From: Streptomyces sp. S.PB5
GTDB taxonomy: Bacteria; Actinomycetota; Actinomycetes; Streptomycetales; Streptomycetaceae
DNA: 64,000 bases
Direction of reading: 5' to 3'
Assembly (NCBI RefSeq): GCF_030403745.1
Contig: NZ_JAQMWP010000007.1
Span: forward strand, 372,001-436,000
Numbering within the stretch: position 1 is the stretch's first letter; each line of letters opens with the position of its first letter. This document shows positions 42,169-51,154 of the stretch, in pieces. A program made the position numbers and the translations under genes. Below the pieces are notes generated by a model. That model saw nothing but the letters and a program-made list of their open reading frames with translations, was not told the DNA's origin and did no database searches.

Positions 42169-43281
42169 TCAAGGGCGGGATCCGTGAAGGTCGAGCTCCG
42201 TGAGGACGTCGAAGTCCAGCCCGTCGGCACGCGCCAGGTAGATCCGCTGCCGCACATGCCGGCCCCGCAGATGCATCAGCCCGCGCGGACCCTCGTACGA
42301 CACCGTCCCGGCCGCCGCCCCGATCGCCGCGACGTCCAGCGTCCCGGCCCGCTTGAGCAGCGCGGCGAGCAACAGCACGCCCTCGTAACAGGATTCGCCG
42401 AGGCTGCCGAGCGCGGGCGCCTCGATCCCGTACCGGTCGGCGTACTGGCCGTGGAAGTCCAGCGTGTCCTGGTTGGCGAGCGAGGCGAAGAACCCGGCCG
42501 TGCTGTACAGGTCCTCGGTCGCCGAAGGGCCGCTCGCCATCAGCATGTTCTCGTCCATGAGCGTGCTGAGCCGCAGGCAGCGCGCGGGCAACCCGTAGGC
42601 GGCGAACGCCCGGTTGAAGCGCACGGCGTCACTGCCCACCAGCAGCATCAGCACCGCGTCCGCCTCCGAGCGCTCGATCCGCCGCAGCACCGGCTCGAAG
42701 TCATGGGTGCCGAGCGGGAGATAGACCTCGCCGTCGACCGCTCCGCCGGACTCCCGGGCGTACCCGTGCGCCGCCCGTGCCGTGCGCCGGGGCCAGACAT
42801 AGTCGTTGCCGACGACGAACCAGCGGCGCACCCCGCGCTCATGGGCCAACAGACCCATCGCGGGCCTGAGTTGATCGCGAGGCGTCTCGCTCGTCAGGAA
42901 CACGCCCGCCGTGTGCTCGCCGCCCTCGTACAGGGCGGTGTAGACGTAGGGCACCCGATGGGCGATCCTCGGCGCCAGCGCCTGCCGCACCGAGGAGATG
43001 TGCCAGCCCGTGACACCCTGTACGACACCCAGGTCCACCAGCGCCTCGACATGGTCGGCGATCTCGCGCGGCGAACCGCCGCCGTCAACCGGCAGCAGCC
43101 GCAGCTCACGCCCCAGCACCCCGCCCGCGCGGTTGACCTCCTCGGCCGCCAGCTGCGCGCACAGCTCACAGGTGGGCCCGAAGATCCCGGCCGGCCCCTG
43201 CATGGGGAACACGAGGGCCACGCCGAGCACCGAGGCGTCGGCCGTGAACCACTCGGCTGCGGGGGAATCGTGCCGGAACAT
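42169..43281 (-). CDS. Signal-less UrtA/AmiC-like substrate-binding protein
   Basis: The 370-residue protein has the type I periplasmic-binding fold of the UrtA/AmiC branch: LGVALVFPMQGPAGIFGPTCELCAQLAAEEVNRAGGVLGREL, YVYTALYEGGEHTAGVFLT, RWFVVGNDYVWPRRTARAAHGYARESGG. It lacks any signal peptide or lipobox, like AmiC, the cytoplasmic amide sensor of Pseudomonas. It lies between urtA and a divergent MarR gene. I infer an intracellular urea/amide sensor; a secreted protein with a mis-annotated start is excluded because no hydrophobic segment occurs near the N terminus. Confidence 0.78.
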   Translation of the reverse strand: MFRHDSPAAEWFTADASVLGVALVFPMQGPAGIFGPTCELCAQLAAEEVNRAGGVLGRELRLLPVDGGGSPREIADHVEALVDLGVVQGVTGWHISSVRQALAPRIAHRVPYVYTALYEGGEHTAGVFLTSETPRDQLRPAMGLLAHERGVRRWFVVGNDYVWPRRTARAAHGYARESGGAVDGEVYLPLGTHDFEPVLRRIERSEADAVLMLLVGSDAVRFNRAFAAYGLPARCLRLSTLMDENMLMASGPSATEDLYSTAGFFASLANQDTLDFHGQYADRYGIEAPALGSLGESCYEGVLLLAALLKRAGTLDVAAIGAAAGTVSYEGPRGLMHLRGRHVRQRIYLARADGLDFDVLTELDLHGSRP

Positions 43282-43359
43282 GACGTCATGATTTCGGGTC
43301 CGTCCGGTGAACTCCAGCCTGTCTCATACGATGTACGCACCCCGTGACCTAGGAGCGCG

Positions 43360-43797
43360 ATGCCCACCTCATCCCCGCGTCAGCCCCGCGACCTGGTGCA
43401 GCTCCTGACGCGGGCCGAGCGACTGGCCGCGCGCCGCCTCCAGGCCGCGCTGGACGAGGAGGGCTGCTCGCTCGACGCCTGGCGGGTGCTCGCCCTGCTC
43501 TCCGACGGACAGGGGCACCACATGACGGCGATAGCCGAGGCCGCGTTCCTGCCGCCGCCCACGCTGACCAAGCTCGTCGACCAGCTCGTCGACCAGAACC
43601 TCGTCCACCGCCGCGTCGACCCCCTCGACCGCCGCCGCATCCTCGCCCACCTCACCCCGCGCGGCCAGGAGTACTGGCGCCGCGTCGACCGTGCGGTGCG
43701 CGATGACTGGCCCGCGCTCGGCGACAGCGACGACGAGCTCCTGCGCAGCCTGCTGGACCGGCTCGCCGCCACACTGGACTCGGCCACCCGAGTGTGA
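43360..43797 (+). CDS. MarR-family transcriptional regulator
   Basis: The 145-residue protein has a MarR winged helix: SLDAWRVLALLSDGQGHHMTAIAEAAFLPPPTLTKLVDQLVDQNLVHRRVDPLDRRRILAHLT, with the wing sequence DRRR. It is divergent from the AmiC-like gene and upstream of an aldehyde dehydrogenase gene, and may control either. The ATG at 43360 follows GGAGCGCG. Ligand is unknown. Confidence 0.88.
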   Translation: MPTSSPRQPRDLVQLLTRAERLAARRLQAALDEEGCSLDAWRVLALLSDGQGHHMTAIAEAAFLPPPTLTKLVDQLVDQNLVHRRVDPLDRRRILAHLTPRGQEYWRRVDRAVRDDWPALGDSDDELLRSLLDRLAATLDSATRV

Positions 43798-43818
43798 GCG
43801 GGGCATAGCGCAAAGTCA

Positions 43819-43875
43819 CTTACGTGGTAAGGGAATGTATTTCGGTGCAGTATTGGTTGGCGTTTACATCCAACC
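43819..43875 (+). promoter_or_regulatory. Two dyads between MarR and aldehyde dehydrogenase genes
   Basis: CTTAC-GTG-GTAAG (43819-43831) and GGTTGG-n9-CCAACC (43855-43875) are perfect dyads in the 123-bp gap before the aldehyde dehydrogenase GTG. They are candidate operator and hairpin. The gap is AT-richer than the genes, fitting a promoter. Confidence 0.4.
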
Positions 43876-43920
43876 GTTCGAGGCCGTCCCCAGCGGCCCG
43901 CGCAGCACCAGCGAGGCACC

Positions 43921-45243
43921 GTGAACCAGCCCACCCCCGAGCAGCCCGCCGACATCGTGGCCCGGCTGCGCGCCACGTTCCGCACCGGCCGCACCAAGCC
44001 CGTCGAGTGGCGCACCGCCCAGCTGGGCCGCCTGCGCGAGATGCTCACCGAGCACGGCGCCGACCTCGCCGCCGCTCTCCACGCCGACCTCGGCAAGAGT
44101 GCCACCGAGGCCCACCGCACCGAGATCGGCTTCGTGATCCGCGAGATCGACCACACCCTCGATCACCTCGACGACTGGCTGCGCCCCGAGCCCGCCCCGG
44201 TCCCGCCGCACCTCGGCGCCGACGCCACGGCCTGGACGCAGTACGACCCGCTCGGCGTCGTCCTCGTCATCGCCCCCTGGAACTACCCCGCCCAGCTTCT
44301 GCTCGCCCCCGTCGTCGGCGCCCTCGCCTCCGGCAACGCGGTCGTGGTCAAGCCGAGCGAGATGGCCCCGGCCACCTCCGCCGTCCTGGCCCGCCTGCTG
44401 CCGCAGTTCCTCGACACCGAGGCCTTCGCCGTCGTCGAGGGCGGCATCCCGGAGACCACGGCCCTGCTCGCCGAGCGCTTCGACCACATCTTCTACACCG
44501 GCAACGGCGCCGTCGGCCGTATCGTCATGCGCGCCGCCGCCGAGCACCTCACCCCGGTCACCCTCGAACTCGGCGGCAAGTCCCCGGCGTTCGTCGACCG
44601 CGACGCCGACCTCTCCGTCGTCGCCGACCGGCTGGCCCGCGGCAAGTTCCTCAACGCGGGCCAGACCTGCGTGGCCCCCGACTACGTCCTGACCGACCCG
44701 GAGACCGCGGCGGCTCTGGAGCCCCTGTTCCGGAAGGCGGTCGAGGCCGTCTACGGCAGCGATGCCTCGGCCTCCGGTGAGTACGGCCGGATCGTCAATG
44801 AGCGCCACTTCGACCGGCTCAGCGGCCTGCTCGACTCGGGGCGCGTGGTCGTCGGCGGTGACACCGACCGCTCCACCAAGTACATCGCGCCCACCGTCCT
44901 CGCCGACGTCGACCCGGCCTCGCCCGTCATGCAGGAGGAGATCTTCGGTCCGATCCTGCCGATCGTCACCGTGCCCGGCCTGGACGAGGCCATCGACTTC
45001 ATCAACGACCGCGACAAGCCGCTCGCCCTGTACGTCTTCGCCGAGTCGCAGGACACACGCAACCGGATCGCCGCCGAGACCTCCTCCGGCGGGCTCGGCC
45101 ACGGCCTCCCGCTCGCCCACCTCACCGTCTCCGACCTGCCGTTCGGCGGCGTGGGGGAGAGCGGCATGGGCAGCTACCACGGGCGGTACTCGATCGAGAC
45201 GTTCAGCCACCGCAAGGCGGTACTGGACAAGCCGCTGGCCTGA
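43921..45243 (+). CDS. Aldehyde dehydrogenase (class 3-like, NAD(P)+)
   Basis: The 440-residue enzyme oxidises an aldehyde to the acid. It is short like ALDH3 (no C-terminal oligomerisation extension of the 480-500-residue types). Motifs: IAPWNYPAQLLL (Asn121), VVVKPSE, FYTGNGAVGR, LELGGKSPAF (Glu216), NAGQTCVAPDYVL (catalytic Cys250) and EEIFGPILPIV. The GTG at 43921 is the first codon that gives the family N terminus. Substrate not predictable; a stem-loop terminator follows. Confidence 0.92.
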   Translation: MNQPTPEQPADIVARLRATFRTGRTKPVEWRTAQLGRLREMLTEHGADLAAALHADLGKSATEAHRTEIGFVIREIDHTLDHLDDWLRPEPAPVPPHLGADATAWTQYDPLGVVLVIAPWNYPAQLLLAPVVGALASGNAVVVKPSEMAPATSAVLARLLPQFLDTEAFAVVEGGIPETTALLAERFDHIFYTGNGAVGRIVMRAAAEHLTPVTLELGGKSPAFVDRDADLSVVADRLARGKFLNAGQTCVAPDYVLTDPETAAALEPLFRKAVEAVYGSDASASGEYGRIVNERHFDRLSGLLDSGRVVVGGDTDRSTKYIAPTVLADVDPASPVMQEEIFGPILPIVTVPGLDEAIDFINDRDKPLALYVFAESQDTRNRIAAETSSGGLGHGLPLAHLTVSDLPFGGVGESGMGSYHGRYSIETFSHRKAVLDKPLA

Positions 45244-45248
45244 ACCAC

Positions 45249-45276
45249 AGGCCGGGCCGACGGACCGGCCCGGCCT
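45249..45276. terminator. Bidirectional hairpin after the aldehyde dehydrogenase gene
   Basis: A perfect 11-bp inverted repeat (AGGCCGGGCCG at 45249-45259 with 45266-45276, loop of 6) fills the gap between two convergent genes, touching the stop codon of the minus-strand gene. Confidence 0.7.
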
Positions 45277-45755
45277 CACCCCATGCCCGACGGGATCCAG
45301 TCGTCGGTGTCGCGGTGGCGGTCCAGCCCGACGGCCGAGAACTCGTCCTCCCCGAGACTGCTGCGTGCGCCGAGCCGCCGAAGGGCCTGCGAGACAGGCG
45401 TGACGGTGCGAGAACCGTGGCGCGTTGCCGCCTCCAGGGGCCCCAGGGCCAGGGCCCCCTCGGCCCATACCGCGGCGCGCTGTTCGCCGGCGCCCCCGAA
45501 ATACTCGGCCTCGACATAGGCGACGGGCCCGGCCGCGGACCACTGGGCGAGCACCTGCTCGAAGCCTCCGGGCAGTTTCCAGAACCCGAGAGCGCCGACG
45601 GCGCCGCCGTCCGTGACGGCGTCGAAGACCTCGTCGGTCATCGGCAGCAGCGACAGGCCCTGGAGCAGGGGCACCACGTGCGCACCGGGGACGTCCCGCG
45701 ACGCCGCACGCAGCAGCTCGTCTCCCGCGATCACCGCCTGCAACTCGTACGCCAC
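45276..45755 (-). CDS. Conserved protein of unknown function
   Basis: The 159-residue protein starts with GTG at 45755 and reads AYELQAVIAGDELLRAA, LLPMTDEVFDAVTD, FWKLPGGFEQVLAQWSAAGPVAYVEAEYFGGAGEQRAAVW. It resembles small immunity-like or hypothetical proteins of Streptomyces, but I cannot name a domain. It is soluble and acidic and ends RDTDDWIPSGMG. The GC3-biased codons support translation. It is divergent from a PPOX gene across 213 bp. Confidence 0.65.
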   Translation of the reverse strand: MAYELQAVIAGDELLRAASRDVPGAHVVPLLQGLSLLPMTDEVFDAVTDGGAVGALGFWKLPGGFEQVLAQWSAAGPVAYVEAEYFGGAGEQRAAVWAEGALALGPLEAATRHGSRTVTPVSQALRRLGARSSLGEDEFSAVGLDRHRDTDDWIPSGMG

Positions 45756-45968
45756 CCGAAGCCCCCGTCCCCTGACTGATCGAAGGTCTCATCATCCCTC
45801 GGGCCTCCGCCGCCCCGGATCGCACTCGGCGGTTCCGCTCCGCATCCGGACATGCGGCCCGGCAACCCGGGACCACCGTCCATGTGATGAGGGTCGGTCG
45901 CCTCTGACCTGCTCCGCGCGACCCCAGGAGGATGGACCGTAGACACCGGCACCTCGCGAAGGACGACC

Positions 45969-46409
45969 ATGTACTCCAACGACGGATTCCGCGAACTCGA
46001 TCGCGAGGAGTGTCTCCGCCTGCTGGCGACCGCGCCCATCGGGCGCATCGTGCACACCCGTCAGGCCCTTCCCGCCGTCCTGCCCGTGAACTTCGCCCTC
46101 GACGGTGACGGAGCCGTGCTCCTGCGGACCTCGGCCACGTCCGAACTGGCGCGGGCCGTCGACGGCGCCGTGGTCGCCTTCGAGGCCGACGAGGTCGACG
46201 CCACCGCCCGGGCCGGCTGGAGCGTCGTCGTCACCGGCCACGCCGCCGTGGTGACGGACCCGGCCGAGCGCGAACGACTGTCCCGCGTCGGCCCGCGCTC
46301 GTGGATGCCGGCGTCCAGGGAAGCCTTCGTCCGTATCGAGTCCGAGCTGGTCACGGGCCGAGCGCTGGCGGGCGACCGGCCGACGTACGGGGTGCGGATC
46401 GCCTCCTGA
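45969..46409 (+). CDS. Pyridoxamine 5'-phosphate oxidase-family (FMN-binding) protein
   Basis: The 146-residue split-barrel protein shows the common Streptomyces PPOX pattern: LDREECLRLLATAPIGRIVHT, LPAVLPVNFALDGDGAVLLRT, VAFEADEVDATARAGWSVVVTGHA. These bind FMN, F420 or heme; substrate unknown. The ATG is preceded by GAAGGACGACC. Its stop codon lies in a 12-bp tandem repeat that gives three in-frame TGA codons. Confidence 0.87.
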   Translation: MYSNDGFRELDREECLRLLATAPIGRIVHTRQALPAVLPVNFALDGDGAVLLRTSATSELARAVDGAVVAFEADEVDATARAGWSVVVTGHAAVVTDPAERERLSRVGPRSWMPASREAFVRIESELVTGRALAGDRPTYGVRIAS

Positions 46410-46433
46410 ACCGTCTCCTGAACCGTCTCCTGA
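46404..46433 (+). repeat. 12-bp tandem repeat giving three in-frame stop codons
   Basis: TCCTGAACCGTC is repeated (46404-46415, 46416-46427) and followed by a third TCCTGA. TGA occurs at 46407, 46419 and 46431 in the same frame as the PPOX gene. It is probably a slippage duplication. Confidence 0.8.
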
Positions 46434-46493
46434 GCCACCCATGCGTTCGCGAAGGGCGCGCCTGCGGGGGCGAACGTGTGTGACACTCCGCCG

Positions 46494-47387
46494 ATGACCT
46501 CCGAAACGATCACCGCGGACGCCGCGGGCACCTGGAAACTCGGCGACCTGACCGTCAACCGGCTCGGCCTCGGCGCGATGCGTCTGACGGGCAGCGCCGC
46601 CTTCCACCACGGCGAGCCGAGCGACCGCGCGACGTCGATCGCCGTGCTGCACAAGGCGAGGGAACTGGGCGTCAACCACATCGACACGGCGGCCTTCTAC
46701 TTCTCCTCCCTGCGCTCCGCCAACGAACTGATCAACACGGCGCTGGCCCCCTACCCGGACGACCTGGTCGTCGTCACCAAGGTCGGACCCTTCCGGGACT
46801 ACTCGGGGGAGTGGGGCGCCTCGGCCCGCCCCGAGGACCTGCGCGGCCATGTCGAGGAGAACCTGCGGCAGTTGGGCCGCGACCACCTGGACGTCGTGTA
46901 CCTGAGGCGGATGCGGCAGGACTCGATCGCTGAGCACTTCGGCGCGCTGGCCGAACTGCGCGAGGCGGGGCTGATCCGGCATCTGGGCATCTCGAACGTG
47001 GAACCCCGCCACCTCGCCGAGGCCCAGGCCATCGCCCCGGTGGTGAGCGTCCAGAACCGGTACGCACTGGATCACCCCGACGAACTCCTCCGTATCTGCG
47101 GGGAGCAGGGGATCGCGTACGTCCCGTTCTACGCGGTGGCCGGCACGGCGGGCGAGCACGGCGCGACCACGCACCACGAGGACGAGGTGCTCGCCATCGC
47201 GAAGGCGCACGACGCGAGCCCCGCGCAGATCCGTATCGCCTGGACACTGCACCAGGGCCCGCACGTGCTGGCCATCCCCGGCACGGGCAACCCCGGCCAC
47301 CTCGTCGAGAACGTGGCGGCCGGCGGTATCCGCCTCGCCGACGACGAACTGGCCCGGCTCGACTCGTCGCACCCGAAGGCGGGTTGA
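46494..47387 (+). CDS. Aldo/keto reductase family protein
   Basis: The 297-residue TIM-barrel oxidoreductase has VNRLGLGAMRLTG, HIDTAAFYFSSLRSANELI (Asp and Tyr of the tetrad), VVVTKVGPF (Lys) and LDVVYLRRM in place of the usual LH motif, so the tetrad His is Arg as in one large actinobacterial subgroup. NADPH site: GTGNPGHLVENVAAG. The ATG at 46494 is chosen over an upstream GTG. Stop codons of this gene and the next, convergent gene are adjacent. Confidence 0.88.
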   Translation: MTSETITADAAGTWKLGDLTVNRLGLGAMRLTGSAAFHHGEPSDRATSIAVLHKARELGVNHIDTAAFYFSSLRSANELINTALAPYPDDLVVVTKVGPFRDYSGEWGASARPEDLRGHVEENLRQLGRDHLDVVYLRRMRQDSIAEHFGALAELREAGLIRHLGISNVEPRHLAEAQAIAPVVSVQNRYALDHPDELLRICGEQGIAYVPFYAVAGTAGEHGATTHHEDEVLAIAKAHDASPAQIRIAWTLHQGPHVLAIPGTGNPGHLVENVAAGGIRLADDELARLDSSHPKAG

Positions 47388-48362
47388 TCAGTCCGTGTAC
47401 CCGATCACGGGGTAGTGGTCGGACAGGTTCGTGTACGTGTAGTCGGTGCCCCAGCTGGACACCGTCCAGGGAGCAGACTCCTCCTTGACGACCTCGTTCC
47501 GCCACGCCGCCGGCCGGGCGTGACCCGTGCGGTGCAGGACGTGGTCGAGGTCCTCGCGCGGGTCGTCCGGGTAGCGGTCGCGGGCGATGGAGTTCTCCGC
47601 GGTGTCGAAGGAGTACGGGTGCCCGGTCCGCGCGTCGGCGCCGGCGAGCCCCGCGTCGGCGAGCATCGTGGCGTACTCGGCGGTGCGCGAGTCGACGTTC
47701 ATGTCCCCGGCGACCAGGACCTGTTCGCTCGCCGGGATGTTCTTGGCGTCCAGGAACGCGTCGATCGCCTTGAACTGCCGACTGCGCATCGCGGCGGCCT
47801 CACCCGCGGCGCACCCGGGATCGGTCGACTGGGCGTGCGTGCCGACGACATGCACCTTGGTGCCGTTCACGTTCAACACCACGTACGCGAACCCCTTGTT
47901 GGACCACCAGTCGGCGCCGCACGCGTCCTTGTAGACGTACTGCTCCTTGCGCAGCACGGGCCACTTGCTGAGCACCGTGACCCCGCCGTCCTCGGGCGTC
48001 GTCGCCGAGTAGGCCCCACCGGTCGCGTCCCACCCGTCCTTGCTCCGCCCCACCACCGGTGTCTGGTAGGGATACTCGCCCGCCGCGGCGCTCTTCAGCG
48101 CGTTCGACGAGGAGTTGTCGAACGCCTCCTGCAGCACCACGACGTCGTTCCCGTGGAAGAAGGACGCCTTCACGATCTCCGCGGCTCGGTGATCCTGGCC
48201 CCAGTTCGGATACAGGGTCTTGCTGAACAGAAACGCGTTGTACGTCAACACCCGCACGGACGGCACCTGTTCGGCGGCCGTGGCGGTGGGCGCGGCGGTG
48301 ACCGCGAGGGCGAGCGCGAGCACGGTCGCGCCCAGGGTGCGGCGCGGTGTGAGAGGCGTCAC
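47388..48362 (-). CDS. Secreted sphingomyelinase C-type phosphodiesterase
   Basis: The 324-residue protein has a signal peptide (TPRRTLGATVLALALAVTAAPTATA) and a DNase I-like domain of the bacterial neutral sphingomyelinase group: VRVLTYNAFLF, DVVVLQEAFDN (metal Glu), FAYVVLNVNGTKVHVVGTHAQSTDPG, VLVAGDMNVDS and NLSDHYPVIGY (general-base His). It should hydrolyse sphingomyelin or related phospholipids outside the cell. The GTG at 48362 has AAGGGAG 6 nt upstream. One Cys pair fits a secreted protein. Confidence 0.87.
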   Translation of the reverse strand: MTPLTPRRTLGATVLALALAVTAAPTATAAEQVPSVRVLTYNAFLFSKTLYPNWGQDHRAAEIVKASFFHGNDVVVLQEAFDNSSSNALKSAAAGEYPYQTPVVGRSKDGWDATGGAYSATTPEDGGVTVLSKWPVLRKEQYVYKDACGADWWSNKGFAYVVLNVNGTKVHVVGTHAQSTDPGCAAGEAAAMRSRQFKAIDAFLDAKNIPASEQVLVAGDMNVDSRTAEYATMLADAGLAGADARTGHPYSFDTAENSIARDRYPDDPREDLDHVLHRTGHARPAAWRNEVVKEESAPWTVSSWGTDYTYTNLSDHYPVIGYTD

Positions 48363-48481
48363 TGGATCTCCCTTGAGGGTGGAGGGGGCTGAGTGGCGCC
48401 GCACATCAAACCACCGGGGATTACTCTCAGGTAACTCCCGTGCGGTAACAGGATGAAGCCCAGCCGTCAGCCGAAGGCGCC

Positions 48482-48946
48482 TCACCCCTGGACCACCCAC
48501 TCCCCGTCCCGCATGACATGCCGCCCCGCCAGCTCACGCACCCCGTGCCACGCCTGCACCGCAGTGGGGCGCACCTCGAAGAAGGCGTACGACGGGCTGT
48601 CCCCCCGCGGATCCCAACCGTGCTTCGCGAGGAACGCCTCCGCCGCGGCCTCCGGCACCTCCTGGAGCGTGTACGTCTCGATGGAACCGTCGATCAGCAC
48701 CACGTCCTGCGTGTCCGCGAACGCCAGCCGCGCGCGGCGGCCGTCCCGCAGGTTCCGCCCGGTCGGATTGGTGAGCCGGGTCGCCAGCCACACGGACTCG
48801 GCGTGCCACACGAACCAGAGCGGAACCATGCAGGGCAGCCCATCGGCGTCCGCCGAGGCCACCCAGATGTCTGCCTCCTGCTCCAGGCGGGCCAGGACGT
48901 CCCGCTTCCGCTCCTCGGGGTGCCGGACGGGCTTGTCGATCTTCAT
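48482..48946 (-). CDS. Pyridoxamine 5'-phosphate oxidase-family protein
   Basis: The 154-residue split-barrel protein shows LARLEQEADIWVASADADGLPCMVPLWFVWHAESVWLATR and FADTQDVVLIDGSIETYTLQEVP, a common actinobacterial F420/FMN-dependent class. The ATG at 48946 fits the family N terminus (KIDKPVRHPEERKRDVLARL). It is upstream of the sphingomyelinase gene on the same strand with a 119-bp gap, so it may have an independent transcript. Confidence 0.85.
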   Translation of the reverse strand: MKIDKPVRHPEERKRDVLARLEQEADIWVASADADGLPCMVPLWFVWHAESVWLATRLTNPTGRNLRDGRRARLAFADTQDVVLIDGSIETYTLQEVPEAAAEAFLAKHGWDPRGDSPSYAFFEVRPTAVQAWHGVRELAGRHVMRDGEWVVQG

Positions 48947-49130
48947 GAGACGGGACGGTAGTCGGCATGCGGCCGACCTCGCGTCGGTCCCGGGGCCCGC
49001 TCCGGCTCGGGCGCGAGGCCTAGGTCCGGGCACGGTCCGTATCCGTGGAGCCCCGAATCGGAAGGTGACTGGCGCCCGCGACGTTTTACGTATAACCTCT
49101 CCCGCTAATCAAGCCCTCCGAAAGGCCCCG

Positions 49131-49517
49131 ATGAGACGCATCGCCCTGGTCACCCTCGTCGTCGACGACTACGACGAGGCGATCCGCTTCTACACCGAGG
49201 CCCTCGGCTTCCGGCTCGCCGAGGACGCCCCGCGCCCCGACGGCTCCCGCTGGGTCGTCGTGACGCCGGGCGACCAGGGCACCGGGCTCGTACTGGCCCG
49301 CGCCAAGGACGACGGGCAGCGCGCCCGCGTCGGTGACCAGACCGGCGGGCGCGTCGGGTTCTTCCTGCACACCGACGACTTCGCCCGCGACCACGCCCGC
49401 ATGGTCGCCGCGGGCGTGACCTTCCTGGAGGAACCCCGTCACGAGCCCTACGGCTCGGTCGCCGTCTTCCAGGACCTGTACGGCAATCGCTGGGACCTGC
49501 TCCAGCCCGCCGTCTGA
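49131..49517 (+). CDS. VOC-family (glyoxalase-like) protein
   Basis: The 128-residue protein has two beta-alpha-beta-beta-beta units: RRIALVTLVVDDYDEAIRFYTEALGFRL and VGFFLHTDDFARDHARMVAAGVTFLEEPRHEPYGSVAVFQDLYGNRWDLLQ. Metal-binding residues (His in FLHTDD, Glu region in repeats) are partly present. It could be a dioxygenase, glyoxalase or binding protein. It is 43 bp before the adenosine deaminase gene on the same strand. Confidence 0.87.
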   Translation: MRRIALVTLVVDDYDEAIRFYTEALGFRLAEDAPRPDGSRWVVVTPGDQGTGLVLARAKDDGQRARVGDQTGGRVGFFLHTDDFARDHARMVAAGVTFLEEPRHEPYGSVAVFQDLYGNRWDLLQPAV

Positions 49518-49560
49518 CCCTCCTCCCGCCGTTCCGCCCCGCTCGACGAAAGACCCCGCC

Positions 49561-50631
49561 ATGACTGCTACGCGCGTAGACGCCGATGTGATCCGCCGCC
49601 TCCCCAAGGCGTCCCTGCACGACCACCTCGACGGCGGCCTGCGCCCGGCCACCGTGATCGAGCTCGCGGCCGAGGTCGGTCACACCCTGCCCAGCACCGA
49701 CCCGGACGAGCTGGCCGCCTGGTACTACGATGCCGCGAACTCCGGCGACCTGGTCCGCTACATAGCCACCTTCGAGCACACCCTCGCCGTGATGCAGAAC
49801 CGTGAGGGCCTGCTGCGCGTCGCCGAGGAGTACGTCCTCGACCTGGCCGCCGACGGTGTCGTGTACGGCGAGGTGCGCTACGCCCCCGAGCTGAACACGC
49901 AGGGCGGGCTGACGATGGCCGAGGTCGTCGAGACCGTGCAGGAAGGGCTCGCCGCCGGTATGGCCAAGGCGGCCGCCGCCGGCACCCCCGTCCGCGTCGG
50001 CACCCTGCTGTGCGGCATGCGCATGTTCGACCGGGTCGAGGAGGCCGCCGGCCTCGCCGTCGCCTTCCGTGACGCGGGTGTCGTCGGCTTCGACATCGCC
50101 GGCGCCGAGGACGGCTTCCCGCCCGCCGACCACCTCGCCGCCTTCGAGAAGCTGCGCCGCGAGAGCGTCCCGTTCACCATCCACGCCGGCGAGGCCCACG
50201 GCCTGCCCAGCATCCACCAGGCCCTCCAGGTCTGCGGCGCCCAGCGCATCGGCCACGGCGTCCGGATCACCGAGGACATCGTGGACGGCAAGCTCGGCCG
50301 GCTCGCGGGCTGGGTCCGCGACCGCCGGATCGCCCTGGAGATGTGCCCCACCTCCAACCTCCAGACCGGTGCCGCCACATCGATCGCCGAGCACCCGATC
50401 ACCGCGCTCAAGGACCTCGGCTTCCGGGTCACCCTCAACACCGACAACCGTCTGGTGTCCGGTACGACGATGACCCGCGAGATGTCCCTGCTGGTCGAGG
50501 AGGCGGGCTGGACGGTCGAGGACCTGCGCACGGTCACGGTGAACGCCGTCAAGAGCGCGTTCATCCCGTTCGACGAGCGCAAGGCCCTCATCGAGGACGT
50601 CGTCCTGCCGGGTTACGAAGCCGCGCTCTGA
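49561..50631 (+). CDS. add: Adenosine deaminase
   Basis: The 356-residue Zn enzyme converts adenosine to inosine. Motifs: ASLHDHLDGGLRP (His20, His22 ligands), GFDIAGAEDGFPP, FTIHAGEAHGLPSI (His ligand, catalytic Glu), QRIGHGVRI and VTLNTDNRLVSGTTM (Asp pair region; NTDN rather than the NTDDP of E. coli, as in other Streptomyces enzymes). The ATG at 49561 fits. It ends overlapping the convergent DinB-type gene by 19 bp. Confidence 0.93.
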   Translation: MTATRVDADVIRRLPKASLHDHLDGGLRPATVIELAAEVGHTLPSTDPDELAAWYYDAANSGDLVRYIATFEHTLAVMQNREGLLRVAEEYVLDLAADGVVYGEVRYAPELNTQGGLTMAEVVETVQEGLAAGMAKAAAAGTPVRVGTLLCGMRMFDRVEEAAGLAVAFRDAGVVGFDIAGAEDGFPPADHLAAFEKLRRESVPFTIHAGEAHGLPSIHQALQVCGAQRIGHGVRITEDIVDGKLGRLAGWVRDRRIALEMCPTSNLQTGAATSIAEHPITALKDLGFRVTLNTDNRLVSGTTMTREMSLLVEEAGWTVEDLRTVTVNAVKSAFIPFDERKALIEDVVLPGYEAAL

Positions 50632-51128
50632 CGCAGCCCCCGCACATAGGCGGCCTGTCCGACGTGCTCCAGATCGTCGGCCAGGACGCTGACGAGCCGG
50701 ACGCCCAGGGTGACCGGCGGATCCCAGCTCGTGTCCACGACACGTTCCAGGTCCGCCGCGGTCACCCCGCGCAGCGCCTCCAGACTCTGCGCGTGGACGG
50801 CGTCGTAATAGCCGGTCAGCAGCTCGGCGGAGTCGACGCGCACCTTCGCGACCTGCGCGGAGGTGTGGCCGTACCCGTGGTCGCGGGGCGGCAGGTCGAG
50901 GCCGAAGCGCTTCTCCCAGTCCTGGGTGAGCCAGACCTGGTCGAGGCCGAAGGCGTCGGCCACGTGGTCGTCCTGGATCCGGGTGAGGTGCCAGACGAGC
51001 CATGTGATGGAGTTGGCGTCGGGGCTCGGACGACGGTTGAGGTCGTCGGGGGTCAGTCCCTCGACGGCGGCATGGACTTCTTCCCGGATGCGGCTGAAAC
51101 CGTCGATGAGGATGTCCTTGGCATGCAT
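50613..51128 (-). CDS. DinB/DUF664-family protein
   Basis: The 171-residue four-helix protein has AVEGLTPDDLNRRPSPDANSITWLVWHLTRIQDDHV (His ligand), LLTGYYDAVHAQSLEALRG and VRLVSVLADDLEHVGQAAYVRGL (His ligand). This is the DinB-like metal fold, often mycothiol-dependent in actinobacteria. Start is either ATG 51128 or ATG 51140 (four residues more); neither has an ideal ribosome site. It is upstream-linked to the carotenoid oxygenase gene (27-bp gap). Confidence 0.85.
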   Translation of the reverse strand: MHAKDILIDGFSRIREEVHAAVEGLTPDDLNRRPSPDANSITWLVWHLTRIQDDHVADAFGLDQVWLTQDWEKRFGLDLPPRDHGYGHTSAQVAKVRVDSAELLTGYYDAVHAQSLEALRGVTAADLERVVDTSWDPPVTLGVRLVSVLADDLEHVGQAAYVRGLRQSAAS

Positions 51129-51154
51129 GCCCTCCACCATCGCACCTCGGCGCC

